The notes: generated from the letters alone by a model not told the origin. A stretch of 10,512 bases of DNA from CAZCBJ01 sp964496705 (GCA_964496705.1 CAZCBJ010000132.1:1-10512); one strand, 5' to 3'; positions 1-7,665 are shown, counted from the first letter of the stretch. Numbers and translations are program-made.

Positions 1-1583
1 AACGTGAAGTGACCACGCTGTTCTACATCGACGGCTACTCGCAGCAGGAGATCGGCGATTTCCTCGAGCTGCCAGCCAGCACGGTTAAAAGCCGCCTGCA
101 CGCCTCGCGCCGGCGGCTCAAAGAAAGGATGTTGAACATGGTGCAGGAAGAATTGGGCGCCAACACCCTGCCGCAGGATTTCTCGCGCGACATCACCGGG
201 CGCGCGTTGGAGCGCGCCCGCCAACTCAATCAGGAACGCCAGTTCGAGCAGGCCGAGCAGGTGCTGCGCGGCGTGCTGCAAGAGCAGCCTGAGCACCCCC
301 GCGCGCTGCTGGAGCTCAACCGCGCGCTGATGCGCGGACAGGTCTACGGACAGGCGCGCTGGAACCTGCTGCCCGAGCTGGCCCGCCAGGGGCGGCTGAT
401 CCTCCAGAGCAGTGCGGATGAAACCGTCCGCGCGCAACTGGCGCAGACCCTGCTGGCCATCCCAGCCATGCCGCAGGCGGTGGAGTTCCTGCAGGGTTGG
501 ATTGCGCAGGCCGGGCCGGGGCTGGAGCGACTGGGCATGTTGGCCTGGGCGCTGGCCTGCTGCGGCGATTACCAGCAGGCTGAGGATCGCTGGGATGATC
601 TGGCGGTGCTAGCCGAAGCCGCGCAGCCGCAGACGGTGTTGGCCGGGCTGACCACGCCTGTCACCGCGCTGGTGGACTGCTTCAGCGTGGCGGGCGAACC
701 CGCCCGCGCCTGCAAAGTGGCCGGGCAGGGCTGGCAGATTGTCCAGCGGGCGGCGCGGCGCAGCGGCGCAACGCTGACCGACCCGCATGCCTGGATGAGC
801 ATCGCCTGCAAGGCCGGGCTGGAGCTGGACGATACGGCCCGGGAGGCGCTGGCGTTTTGCACGTCGGCGGACGCGCTCAGCCGCGGCGCGGCAATCACTG
901 TGCGCGCCTGGGTGGACGACCCGCAGCAGGTGCGGGCGGAGTGGTTGGGCTGGGTGCGCGAGCGCACCGAAGCGGGCGAATGGCAGTGGATCGAGGCGCT
1001 GCGCCTGCCAATGATCACTGCGCTGCGCCAGCGCAAAGCCAGCCTCGATCAGAGCGAGCTGGCCGAGGCCACCTGGCGCCTGTTGAGCCAATCCTCCGAC
1101 CCCGCGGCAGCCGATGCGCTGCGTTGGTGGAACCTGGAGCGCTTCAATTATTTTGGTTACGTTGACCGCGGAGATTGGGCGGCGGTGGAACGCCTGGCCC
1201 GCCAGGGCTTTGCAAAAGGAGCAGAGCTGGGCGCATCTGGGTTGATCCTGGCAGCCGTGGCGCGCGGCGAGCCCACCCCGCCGGAGGTCGTGCGCATGGT
1301 GGCCGAGCAGGGGGTGTCCAGCGTGGACGATTACGGCTTGTGGGGCTGGTACGTCATCGCGCGCGAGGCCGCCGCGGACGGCGATGGGCCTGCTGCTTTT
1401 GACGCGTTGCAGCGGGCGGCGGATTACTGGGCCAACCCGCCTGGCTGGCCGCTGGACTACATGGAGAACGACACCCGCTGGGGCGCGCTGCGCGCGTCAG
1501 AGGAATTCCGGCAGATCATCGCTGAAAAGCGCAGCCGCATCGGCCCACTGCGCGGCTCGCTGCATTACTTCCCGGGATGGTAA
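1..1583 (+). CDS. ECF-type sigma factor C-terminal part (region 4) fused to a long TPR-like domain; 5'-truncated by window edge
   Basis: The frame is open to the left edge, and residues before the GTG at 9 (Arg-Glu) continue a typical sigma region 4, so GTG 9 is not the real start. The segment at about nt 3-130 has the helix-turn-helix that recognises the -35 element: the stretch FYIDGYSQQEIGDFL, then TVKSRLH and a basic RRRLKER helix. After it come about 480 residues of alpha-helical sequence. One good TPR-like unit lies at nt 204-303 (ALERARQL, FEQAEQVL, then EQPEHPRALLELN). The C-terminus, with YMENDTRW and an LRxSEEFRQII segment, resembles the 'NDP..LRDDPRF' ending common in TPR proteins. 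Sigma factors with TPR tails are known in several phyla, where the tail is thought to sense or bind partners; that role is inferred here. The stop is TAA at 1581-1583. Regions 2 and 3 lie outside the window. The family call is firm; the tail function is unknown. Confidence 0.85.
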   Translation, partial: REVTTLFYIDGYSQQEIGDFLELPASTVKSRLHASRRRLKERMLNMVQEELGANTLPQDFSRDITGRALERARQLNQERQFEQAEQVLRGVLQEQPEHPRALLELNRALMRGQVYGQARWNLLPELARQGRLILQSSADETVRAQLAQTLLAIPAMPQAVEFLQGWIAQAGPGLERLGMLAWALACCGDYQQAEDRWDDLAVLAEAAQPQTVLAGLTTPVTALVDCFSVAGEPARACKVAGQGWQIVQRAARRSGATLTDPHAWMSIACKAGLELDDTAREALAFCTSADALSRGAAITVRAWVDDPQQVRAEWLGWVRERTEAGEWQWIEALRLPMITALRQRKASLDQSELAEATWRLLSQSSDPAAADALRWWNLERFNYFGYVDRGDWAAVERLARQGFAKGAELGASGLILAAVARGEPTPPEVVRMVAEQGVSSVDDYGLWGWYVIAREAAADGDGPAAFDALQRAADYWANPPGWPLDYMENDTRWGALRASEEFRQIIAEKRSRIGPLRGSLHYFPGW

Positions 1584-1589
1584 GAGGGG

Positions 1590-1617
1590 CTATCAGCCGT
1601 CAGCTCTCAGCTATCAG
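1590..1617. repeat. Left heptamer array (period 7), one arm of an inverted repeat
   Basis: There are four consecutive 7-bp words: CTATCAG, CCGTCAG, CTCTCAG, CTATCAG. The array starts seven bases after the stop codon of the sigma/TPR gene. Bases 1589-1610 match the reverse complement of 1934-1955 at 21 of 22 positions, so it forms an inverted pair with the right array. Heptanucleotide tandem repeats (STRR) are known from cyanobacteria; this motif is similar in kind, with no homology claimed. Confidence 0.8.
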
Positions 1618-1640
1618 TGGAGCAGCCGCGGAGAGGTAAA

Positions 1641-1715
1641 ATTCACTGGGATGAAAAGAATAAAAGGGATGAACAGGATTGGGCTTTTTTCTTATCCTGT
1701 TTATCCTGTTCATCC
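1641..1715. repeat. Diverged copy of the nonamer hairpin repeat
   Basis: Bases 1641-1677 match 1749-1785 of the tandem repeat at 34 of 37 positions. The 5' arm at 1667-1679 pairs perfectly over 13 bp with 1703-1715, and part of it (1672-1679) can instead pair with 1694-1701, so two alternative hairpins exist. The 3' side holds repeated ATCCTGTT words. It appears to be an older copy of the unit duplicated downstream. Confidence 0.75.
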
Positions 1716-1716
1716 T

Positions 1717-1924
1717 GTTCGTTTCTTTCTCTTCCCACCAGACGAAGAATTCACCAGGATGAAAAGGATAAAAGGGATGAACAGGTTTTTTTATCCTGTT
1801 CATCCCTTTCATCCCAGTTCGTTTCTTTCTCTTCCCACCAGACGAAGAATTCACCAGGATGAAAAGGATAAAAGGGATGAACAGGTTTTTTTATCCTGTT
1901 CATCCCTTTTATCCCAGTTCGTTT
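1717..1924. repeat. 100-bp tandem duplication, two units plus an 8-bp partial third
   Basis: The units are 1717-1816 and 1817-1916, followed by the first eight bases of a third. They differ at one position (C at 1810, T at 1910). Each unit carries a long hairpin: arms 1766-1785 and 1795-1814 with a nine-base T-rich loop, and the same offset by 100. The second hairpin is a perfect 20-bp stem; the first has one A-C mismatch, caused by the single difference. The 5' arm is built from 9-bp words (GGATGAAAA, GGATAAAAG, GGATGAACA). Near-identity suggests a recent duplication or homogenisation, and copy number may vary. Confidence 0.9.
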
Positions 1925-1933
1925 TTTCACTTT

Positions 1934-1989
1934 CTGAGAGCTGACGGCTGACAGCTACCGACAACTGACAACCGGCAACCGACAACCCT
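1934..1989. repeat. Right heptamer array (period 7), eight units
   Basis: There are eight consecutive 7-bp words: CTGAGAG, CTGACGG, CTGACAG, CTACCGA, CAACTGA, CAACCGG, CAACCGA, CAACCCT. The first three are the reverse complement of the left array apart from one base. The rest drift into a CAAC-type word while keeping the phase. The array ends one base before the CHAT stop codon. Confidence 0.8.
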
Positions 1990-1990
1990 C

Positions 1991-3967
1991 CTACCCCACC
2001 CGCCCGACGATCTCCTGCCAGGTCTCGGCAAAGACGCCGCTCAGCTCGCCGCCCAGCTTGCGCGGATTGGAGCCGAGGATGGCCAGCTTGACCACCTTGA
2101 CCAGCGCGGACAGCCCCGGATCGCGCAGCGGCAGCGCCTCGAGATAATTGAACAGCGCCTCGCGCTCAGCGCGCTTGCCCAGCAGCCCGGCCACACAGCG
2201 GTCGGCAAAGCCGGGCGGGATTGGCCCGTCCCACGCCTCTTCCTCCGGCGGCTGGAACGACTCGGCGGCGGCCATCTTCTCGCGCGCCTGCTGGTCGGCC
2301 TGGCGCAGGTGCTGCACCGCCGCGTCCACGCCGTTCTGGCGCGCATCGCGCAGCACGGCGATCATCATGCTCAGCGCTTCCATCGCCTCGCGCGGCGCGC
2401 TCTGCCCGGATTCCTGGATCAGCGCGCCCAGCAGCAGCTCGGCCTCCTGGCTGAGCAGCTCGTTGCGGCGCTTGCGCAGCACCTTCTCCAATTGGTCGAG
2501 GCTGGAAGCCTGCAGCAGCTCGCGAACCGCCTCGCCCACCGCTTCGGGTATCTCCACCTGCTGCCCGGCCGCGCCTGCGCTGGTAATGCCTTCCAGGATG
2601 GCCTTGAGCGCCTCGGCGTAGGGGTTGTCGGCGGGCAGGTTGGGCTGCTCGCCGTCCAGCACAGCCAGGATAGCCGAAAACAGCTCGATCTCGGCGGTGA
2701 AATCGGAGAGCAGCGACTGCTGGTAGGCCTGGCGCGCGCTCTGCGCCCACTGACCGCGTTTTTCGGGCGCCACAGTCATCACCGCGATGGTGTTGACCAC
2801 CACCGCGCGCAACTGCTCCTTGTCCATGTGCACCGGCAGCGTGGCGCGCGGCTGGTCGGCGGGGGGCAACTGGGGCGCGGGCGGCTCGATCACCGGCGGG
2901 GCGCTGGGCAGGCTGACCTCCACCGGCGGCAGGATTGACTGGCTGGCGGGCGGCGGGGCGAGCTGCGCTTCGGCAGGAGGCGCTTCCACCGCGGCCGCGG
3001 CGGGTTTGGCGCTGTGCAGCGCCAGGCCCGGCGCCGGCTCGCCCAGCGCACTGTACAGCACCGGCAGGCCGGCCAGGTCGGGCGCGATCTCGCCCAGGCG
3101 GGCGCGGGCGCGCAGCACGGCCGCCTCCGGCGGGGCGCCGGCGATCAACGCGGCATAGAACGCCGCCCAGAATTCTTCAGCGGCGCCGGCGGGCGGGTCA
3201 AAGCGCATCGCCAGCGCGTAGGGCAGCCCCTGGCGCATCAGCGCCGCGGCCAGGTTGTTCAGCTCAACCGCCGAGCCGGCAGGGCCGTCCAGCGCTGCCA
3301 GAAAGAGCGCATCCCCCAGGCGGCTGAGCAGGTCGCGCGGGCGGATGGGCTGCGCGGCGCCGTCCTCGCGGGTGAAGCTCAGCGCAATTTGCCCCTCGGC
3401 CTGGGCGGCGCGCCCGCGGTAATGCAGCCCGCAGCCGCTCAGCCCGGTCACGGCGCGGCGCAGCTCGTCCACACTGGGCGGCGAGAGGCGCTCGAGCGCG
3501 CCGGGGTTGGCGGCAAACGCCTCCTGCATGCGCTGCCAGCCAGCCTCATCTTCCTCGGCGAAGGCGGCAAAAACGCGCAGGCTGCTGCGCGACAGGTCGG
3601 GCAGCGCGCGGCGCTCGCCGGAGGCCACGCCGCGCAGCAGGCACAGCGACGCAGCCAGCAGACCCTGCTCGCCGCGCAGAAACTCCCACAGCACCGATTC
3701 CAGGCCGGCGGAGCCCAGCGCCAGCAGCAGGCGGCGCTGTTCAGGCTCCTTCTTCATCTCCGAGGTCAGCAGGCGCTCAGCCAGCGAGCGCGGCGGAAAC
3801 AGCGCTGCGTACAGCTTGACGCCGATATCGGACAGCTTTTTGGGCAGCGCGCCGCCCTTGGGCAGCGCGGGCAGGTCGCTCATCTCGAAAGTGTGCGAGA
3901 CCGATTCTTCATACTTGACCAGCACGGTGCCGGTGCTGCCGGGTTTAATTGAGAGGGTCAATTCCAT
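1991..3967 (-). CDS. CHAT-domain protein with predicted inactive protease site and helical C-terminal modules
   Basis: This 658-residue protein has no signal peptide or membrane segment, so it is probably cytoplasmic. Residues 80-115 fit the CHAT-family lead-in (RLLLALG, then LWEFL). Residues 129-306 follow the CHAT fold: LRVFAAFA, LHYRGRA at 181-187, EDGAAQPI, ALMRQGLPYALAMRF, FWAAFYAALIAG and LPVLYS. In active members the caspase-like dyad is the second His of HFxGHG and the Cys of NACxS. Here those positions read Arg186 and Leu226, so a pseudoenzyme is predicted. A Pro/Ala-rich linker (about 318-378) joins two helical regions (about 380-560 and 580-655) that resemble each other weakly and may be protein-binding. 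The start ATG has AAGGA six bases upstream. The gene lies 75 bp after the transglutaminase gene on the same strand. The substrate or partner is unknown. The family call is strong by motif order; inactivity is inferred. Confidence 0.8.
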   Translation of the reverse strand: MELTLSIKPGSTGTVLVKYEESVSHTFEMSDLPALPKGGALPKKLSDIGVKLYAALFPPRSLAERLLTSEMKKEPEQRRLLLALGSAGLESVLWEFLRGEQGLLAASLCLLRGVASGERRALPDLSRSSLRVFAAFAEEDEAGWQRMQEAFAANPGALERLSPPSVDELRRAVTGLSGCGLHYRGRAAQAEGQIALSFTREDGAAQPIRPRDLLSRLGDALFLAALDGPAGSAVELNNLAAALMRQGLPYALAMRFDPPAGAAEEFWAAFYAALIAGAPPEAAVLRARARLGEIAPDLAGLPVLYSALGEPAPGLALHSAKPAAAAVEAPPAEAQLAPPPASQSILPPVEVSLPSAPPVIEPPAPQLPPADQPRATLPVHMDKEQLRAVVVNTIAVMTVAPEKRGQWAQSARQAYQQSLLSDFTAEIELFSAILAVLDGEQPNLPADNPYAEALKAILEGITSAGAAGQQVEIPEAVGEAVRELLQASSLDQLEKVLRKRRNELLSQEAELLLGALIQESGQSAPREAMEALSMMIAVLRDARQNGVDAAVQHLRQADQQAREKMAAAESFQPPEEEAWDGPIPPGFADRCVAGLLGKRAEREALFNYLEALPLRDPGLSALVKVVKLAILGSNPRKLGGELSGVFAETWQEIVGRVG

Positions 3968-3973
3968 GGGGAA

Positions 3974-3978
3974 TCCTT
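3974..3978 (-). promoter_or_regulatory. Ribosome binding site of the CHAT gene
   Basis: AAGGA on the minus strand sits six bases before the ATG at 3967. This supports that start over any internal one. Confidence 0.65.
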
Positions 3979-4002
3979 ATCGAAAAGGGATGAGATGATT
4001 CT

Positions 4003-4029
4003 ATCATAGGCGCAAAGTTGAAGAAACAA
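4003..4029 (-). promoter_or_regulatory. Weak candidate promoter for the CHAT gene
   Basis: In the 75-bp gap upstream of the CHAT gene the minus strand reads TTGTTT (4029-4024), a 15-bp spacer, then TATGAT (4008-4003). The short spacer makes it sub-optimal. The gap has no terminator-like hairpin, so read-through from the transglutaminase gene is equally plausible. Confidence 0.3.
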
Positions 4030-4042
4030 GGAAAGACCCGGA

Positions 4043-6280
4043 TTAACGCCTGCGCAGCAGGTGGCGGGCAAGCAGCCCCAGCCACTGAACAAAGGCAGCC
4101 TGCCAGGCCCGTTCGGCGGCCAGGCGCGCCTGGCTGGCGGGCGGGCGGGGGCTGAAGGCCGCCTGGCGGTAGAGGTCGGTGGCGGATTGCAGCGCGGCCC
4201 ACAGGCGCGGGCGGGATTGCAACCGCGCGGCGCAGGCATGCAGGAACTCGTCCGGGGTATCGCTGGGAGCCGAGTGCAGCCCGGCCCAGCCCAGCGCGCG
4301 GCGCACGCCCAGGTAGAGCGCCTCCTCGCGCGAGCCCGCCCGCCGGCGTCCGGCGCGGCGCTCCAGCCGTCCGCTGCCGCTGAGAAACATCAGCGCCAGC
4401 GCAGCGACCACCGCCAGCAGCAGCCCGATCAGGATCGCCAGGCTGGCCGGGGAGAGGGGCGCCTCCTCCTCCGAGGCCGGCGCGGTGGTCGGGGTGGGCA
4501 GCGTGCGCTCGCCCTCCGGGCGCGTGAAGGGGTCAAAAGCGGCGGTCGGCTCGAATTCCACCCAACCGTAACCCGGAAAATACACTTCCACCCAGGCGTG
4601 AGCGGCCGAGCGCGGCACGCGGAAACCGCCAAGCTGGTAATCGTAATCGCCCATCGCATAACCGGTGACCACGCGCGCCGGTACACCCTCGGCGCGCAGC
4701 ATGACCGCCATGGCCGAGGCATAGTAGGTGCAGAATCCGCCGTGCGCCTCGAACAGGAAATAGTCCACCGCGTCGGCATTGGCCGCGGGCGGCGGGGTGT
4801 CCAGCTTGTAGGGATAATTGAGGCGCAGGTAACTTTCCACGCGGCGCGCCTTCTCGTAGGGGATGGTCGAATCGCCGGCCACGCGGCGCGCCAGATCGCG
4901 CACGCGCCACGGAAGGCTCTCGGGCAACTGCAGATAAGCGGCGCTGATTTCGGGCGGATAATCGCTGCCGGCGGCGGCCAGCTCGCTGATGGATGGGTCG
5001 GCGGCCCAGGAAACCAGCGCATAGACGGAGGGCGCGCCGCGCACCAACCCGCTGTCGTCCGGCCCAACGTAGACCAGAGCGGTGTCCTGGCTGGTGGTGA
5101 AGGGATTCTCCACTGAGAAAAGGTCCTGGTCGTGGCGGGCGAGGATCTGGAAAGACTGTTCCAGGCGGTAGCGGCCGGCGGGGGGGTCAATCGGCATGGC
5201 GCTGAGGCGCGCGTCGCGCGGCGGCGGGCCACTCCAGCCCTGCCCGGTGTAGGTGGTGAACACCTGGCTGCGCCAGTAATGGCGGCGGATGGTGCTTTTT
5301 TGCTCGCGGTGATAGGGATCGGACGGGACGGGGGTGGGATCGTTGAGCCGGACATACATGACCGCTTCCTGACCCTGGTCGGGGGGCGGACCGATCATCT
5401 CCAGATTGGGGGGTTTAGCCTGCGGGGTGGCCTCCAGCGCGCGCGGGGCGTTGACATCCGTGAACAGGCGCTCGGCGGTCTTCTCGCTGCGCTCGATCAT
5501 GCGTTGGTAGATCTCACTGATCTGCCTGCGTCCCTCGGCGGTGCCGAACTGCTGGAAGGCAAGCGCGAGGAGGAAAACGATCACCGCAATGCCCGCTGCG
5601 CCGAAGCTCCATTCCAGCCCCAGCTCATCGGGATAATCGATCCTGCGCCGCTCCCAATCGCGGTTCTGAAAATTGTAAAAAGTGTGCGCCACCAGCAGGA
5701 CGGTGAGCACCAGGAAGAGCAGCAGACCGCCCACGCGTTGGCCGCTCAAATAAATGTTGAGGGTCAGCAGGAAGCCGAAAGGCAGCAGCCCGTCCAGCGC
5801 CCGGCGGCGGCGCACCATCGACCAGGCCAGCCAGGCGCAGGCGTTCCAGGCCAGCAGCCCGATGAGAAAGATGAACAGACCGGTGTCGCGGATCACACCG
5901 CCGCCGGCGATCAGCGCCAGCCATCCGGCGCCGCGCTCGGCGAGGGTGACCAGGCGGGCATTCATCATCCACAGGATATCCAGGAACGGCACGGCGAGCA
6001 TCACCCGCGGCGAATAGACGATCCCGCCCACCGCCTGGGCGATGACGGACAGCGAGAGCAGCAGCGAATAGAGCAGCGCAAAACGCCCACTGAAGCGCGA
6101 GACGCCCAGCAGCAGTCCGCAGCCCAGCCCGAGCAGGATGCAGGTGGTGAAGGGCGCGCTGTCCTTGACCCAGCGGGCGCGCTCGACGCTGTCAATGAAC
6201 AGCCAGATCAGCCCGCCGCCCACCAGCAGGGGGATCCAGTGTTGTTTGGCAAATGCGACGAGGCGCTCTTTGATCTGCAT
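4043..6280 (-). CDS. Transmembrane transglutaminase-like protein (TgpA/DUF3488-type architecture with DUF4129-like tail)
   Basis: The preferred start gives 745 residues. The N-terminal 245 residues hold about six or seven membrane helices (roughly 16-29, 42-60, 66-88, 134-154, 164-178, 183-200, 224-243). An extracytoplasmic region leads to a transglutaminase core at about 460-580. The catalytic Cys517 lies in GGFCTYYASAMAVMLR, followed by GVPARVVTGY. His561 lies in AHAWVEVYF, and the third acid is Glu577 in FEPT, where many relatives have Asp. A last membrane helix (613-633) is followed by a cytoplasmic helical DUF4129-like domain. In such proteins the papain-like core acts outside the membrane on peptide or protein substrates; the substrate is not known. 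ATG 6280 lies four bases after the stop of the DUF58 gene, with a weak GGTGG nine bases upstream. An ATG at 6322 would overlap the upstream gene by 38 bp and is less likely. Confidence 0.9.
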   Translation of the reverse strand: MQIKERLVAFAKQHWIPLLVGGGLIWLFIDSVERARWVKDSAPFTTCILLGLGCGLLLGVSRFSGRFALLYSLLLSLSVIAQAVGGIVYSPRVMLAVPFLDILWMMNARLVTLAERGAGWLALIAGGGVIRDTGLFIFLIGLLAWNACAWLAWSMVRRRRALDGLLPFGFLLTLNIYLSGQRVGGLLLFLVLTVLLVAHTFYNFQNRDWERRRIDYPDELGLEWSFGAAGIAVIVFLLALAFQQFGTAEGRRQISEIYQRMIERSEKTAERLFTDVNAPRALEATPQAKPPNLEMIGPPPDQGQEAVMYVRLNDPTPVPSDPYHREQKSTIRRHYWRSQVFTTYTGQGWSGPPPRDARLSAMPIDPPAGRYRLEQSFQILARHDQDLFSVENPFTTSQDTALVYVGPDDSGLVRGAPSVYALVSWAADPSISELAAAGSDYPPEISAAYLQLPESLPWRVRDLARRVAGDSTIPYEKARRVESYLRLNYPYKLDTPPPAANADAVDYFLFEAHGGFCTYYASAMAVMLRAEGVPARVVTGYAMGDYDYQLGGFRVPRSAAHAWVEVYFPGYGWVEFEPTAAFDPFTRPEGERTLPTPTTAPASEEEAPLSPASLAILIGLLLAVVAALALMFLSGSGRLERRAGRRRAGSREEALYLGVRRALGWAGLHSAPSDTPDEFLHACAARLQSRPRLWAALQSATDLYRQAAFSPRPPASQARLAAERAWQAAFVQWLGLLARHLLRRR

Positions 6281-6284
6281 AGGC

Positions 6285-7658
6285 TCACGCCACCGCGCGC
6301 GGTTTTTTGCGCGCCACCACATGCCCGGTGCCGGTGGTGATGAATTCCCAGCGGCTCAGCTCGCCGTAGGAGGCGCTGATGGGTTGGATGTCTTCGGAGC
6401 GGACGACATGCCCGGCCACGCCCAGGTCGGCCAGGAAGGGCAGAAAGGCCTCAGCGCTGCCCGGACCGCCGAAGGAGCGTGGATCGAGCAGCAGCGCCTC
6501 GGCGCCGCGCGCCCCGCGTGCCTGGATCAGCTCACCCAGGCGCGGCGGCCACTTGCCGTCCAGCGAAGGGGTGACCGCCACCAGCAGGTCTTGAGCCGAG
6601 ACCAGCGGCGCGGCGCGCGCCAGGGTGTCCTCAAAGGGCTGGGCGGCGGCTGGCTGCAGCGGGGCCAGCGCGCGCAGGATTTCCCACTGGTGCGGCTGGC
6701 CGGGCTGGGGCATCACCATCTGCGGCGCGGCGCGCCCGCCGGGGGTCAGCGCGGCGCAGGTGAACAGCCCCACCGAGAGGTGATCCTGCAGCAATTGGGC
6801 GCTGAGCGAGGCCAGCAGGACGATCAGCTTTTCGGTGGTCGATTGGTTTCCCTCGCCCAACTGAACGGTCTGATCCAGGTCAGCCAGCAGCCAGACGGTG
6901 GAGGAGGCTTCTGGCTCGAAGGTCTTGACGAAGGGATTGTTGCGGCGGGCGGTGGTGCGCCAGTGGATGCGGCGCAGCGGGTCGCCGGGCACGTAGGGGC
7001 GGGTGGTGATCACGCTGATCGTCTCGGCGGCCAGCAGCTGGTGCAGCGGGCGGTGGTCGCCCACGCTGGAGCGGTGGGGCAGCAGGCTTTGCGGCAGCGG
7101 CGCCAGCGGGGGGTAGACGAGGATTTCCTCGGCCTGGTGGTACACCTGGCGCACGCGGAACAGGCCGAGCGGGTCGCCGGCGTGCAGCTCCCAGGGGCCG
7201 AGGGTGAAAATGCCGCGGCGGGTGCAGGTGGTGTGGGCGCGCCACTCGGACGAGCTGCCGGCGTCGGCGGCGCGCACGCTGGTGACGGTGTAGCCGGGGA
7301 TGTCGGAGCGGTCGATGAATTCGGCCCACAGCACCGGCAGGGCGGATTTGTTGCGCAGCGATACGAACTCTTCCAGCTCGTCGCCCACCTGCAGCGCGGA
7401 GAAGTGCAGGCGGCGCTTGCCGCTCAGGTTGAGCGCCATGATGCGCGCCCACAGGTAGGAGAAGAGGAGCATGCCGCCCAGCCCGGCGGTGGAGGCGGCT
7501 GAGACGCGCCCCGGCGCCAGCAGGTACCACAGCAGCGCAGCCAGGAAGGCAGCCAACAGCGGCCACTGGCGAAACTCCAGCGTGACGGTGCAGTCGGGAC
7601 GTTCGAAGCGGAAGAGGCGCAGGCGTCGGCGGGCAGGCGGCCTGGAGGGGGAGCGCAT
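6285..7658 (-). CDS. DUF58 family membrane-anchored protein
   Basis: This 457-residue protein has two membrane helices near the N-terminus (about 31-48 and 55-76). A beta-rich region follows (RRGIFTLGPWELHAGDPLGLF, about 147-167), then the DUF58 signature at 220-248: RPYVPGDPLRRIHW, TARRNNPFVKTFE. After it comes a von Willebrand A-like segment starting WLLADLDQT (256-264); the expected DxSxS metal site reads DLDQT, so metal binding may be altered. DUF58 proteins usually form an operon with a MoxR ATPase and a membrane transglutaminase and are thought to act in envelope complexes. Here the transglutaminase follows after 4 bp, but no MoxR gene is visible. The ATG at 7658 has no Shine-Dalgarno, and a TATAAT box lies just upstream, so a leaderless mRNA is possible. 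No alternative upstream ATG or GTG is in frame nearby. Confidence 0.9.
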   Translation of the reverse strand: MRSPSRPPARRRLRLFRFERPDCTVTLEFRQWPLLAAFLAALLWYLLAPGRVSAASTAGLGGMLLFSYLWARIMALNLSGKRRLHFSALQVGDELEEFVSLRNKSALPVLWAEFIDRSDIPGYTVTSVRAADAGSSSEWRAHTTCTRRGIFTLGPWELHAGDPLGLFRVRQVYHQAEEILVYPPLAPLPQSLLPHRSSVGDHRPLHQLLAAETISVITTRPYVPGDPLRRIHWRTTARRNNPFVKTFEPEASSTVWLLADLDQTVQLGEGNQSTTEKLIVLLASLSAQLLQDHLSVGLFTCAALTPGGRAAPQMVMPQPGQPHQWEILRALAPLQPAAAQPFEDTLARAAPLVSAQDLLVAVTPSLDGKWPPRLGELIQARGARGAEALLLDPRSFGGPGSAEAFLPFLADLGVAGHVVRSEDIQPISASYGELSRWEFITTGTGHVVARKKPRAVA

Positions 7659-7665
7659 GAAGATA

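Larger units (their letters stand above)
1584..1990. other. Repeat-filled intergenic gap between convergent genes
   Basis: This 407-bp gap separates the TAA of the sigma/TPR gene from the TAG of the CHAT gene. No gene is supported. It is AT-richer than its flanks and almost wholly repetitive: a heptamer array at each end, and nonamer-based hairpin repeats between them. Frames that stay open across it encode only repeat-derived words such as MKRIKGMNR on one strand. Because the flanking genes converge, the hairpins lie in both 3' UTRs and could help end or stabilise transcripts, but neither strand shows a clean stem followed directly by a T-run. The nearest to one is the T-run at 1921-1927 on +, about seven bases past the last stem. 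Confidence 0.85.

Noticed and set aside
1717..1924. CRISPR array
   Set aside because: The 100-bp units are repeated along their whole length with no unique spacers, and no cas gene is present.
1766..1927. Intrinsic terminator for the sigma/TPR gene
   Set aside because: The stems are strong, but the T-runs lie in the loops or about seven bases past the stem. This is suggestive only, so it is not listed as a terminator.
1600..1944. Small open frames across the intergenic repeats on both strands
   Set aside because: The 9-bp repeat period is a multiple of three, so frames stay open by chance and encode only repeat words. They lack ribosome binding sites.
4577..4579. Inactive transglutaminase because the third catalytic acid (residue 577) reads Glu instead of Asp
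   Set aside because: Cys517 and His561 are present in good motifs, and Glu is also found at this position in some membrane transglutaminase-like proteins, so activity is not ruled out.
5132..6340. Open frame on the + strand opposite the transglutaminase gene
   Set aside because: It is antisense to membrane helices and a catalytic core that are clearly coding. The hydrophilic Gln/His/Arg-rich product is typical of antisense frames in GC-rich DNA.
6138..7502. Long open frame on the + strand opposite the DUF58 gene
   Set aside because: It is a shadow of a gene with the full DUF58 signature; the translation is low in complexity and has no plausible start signal.
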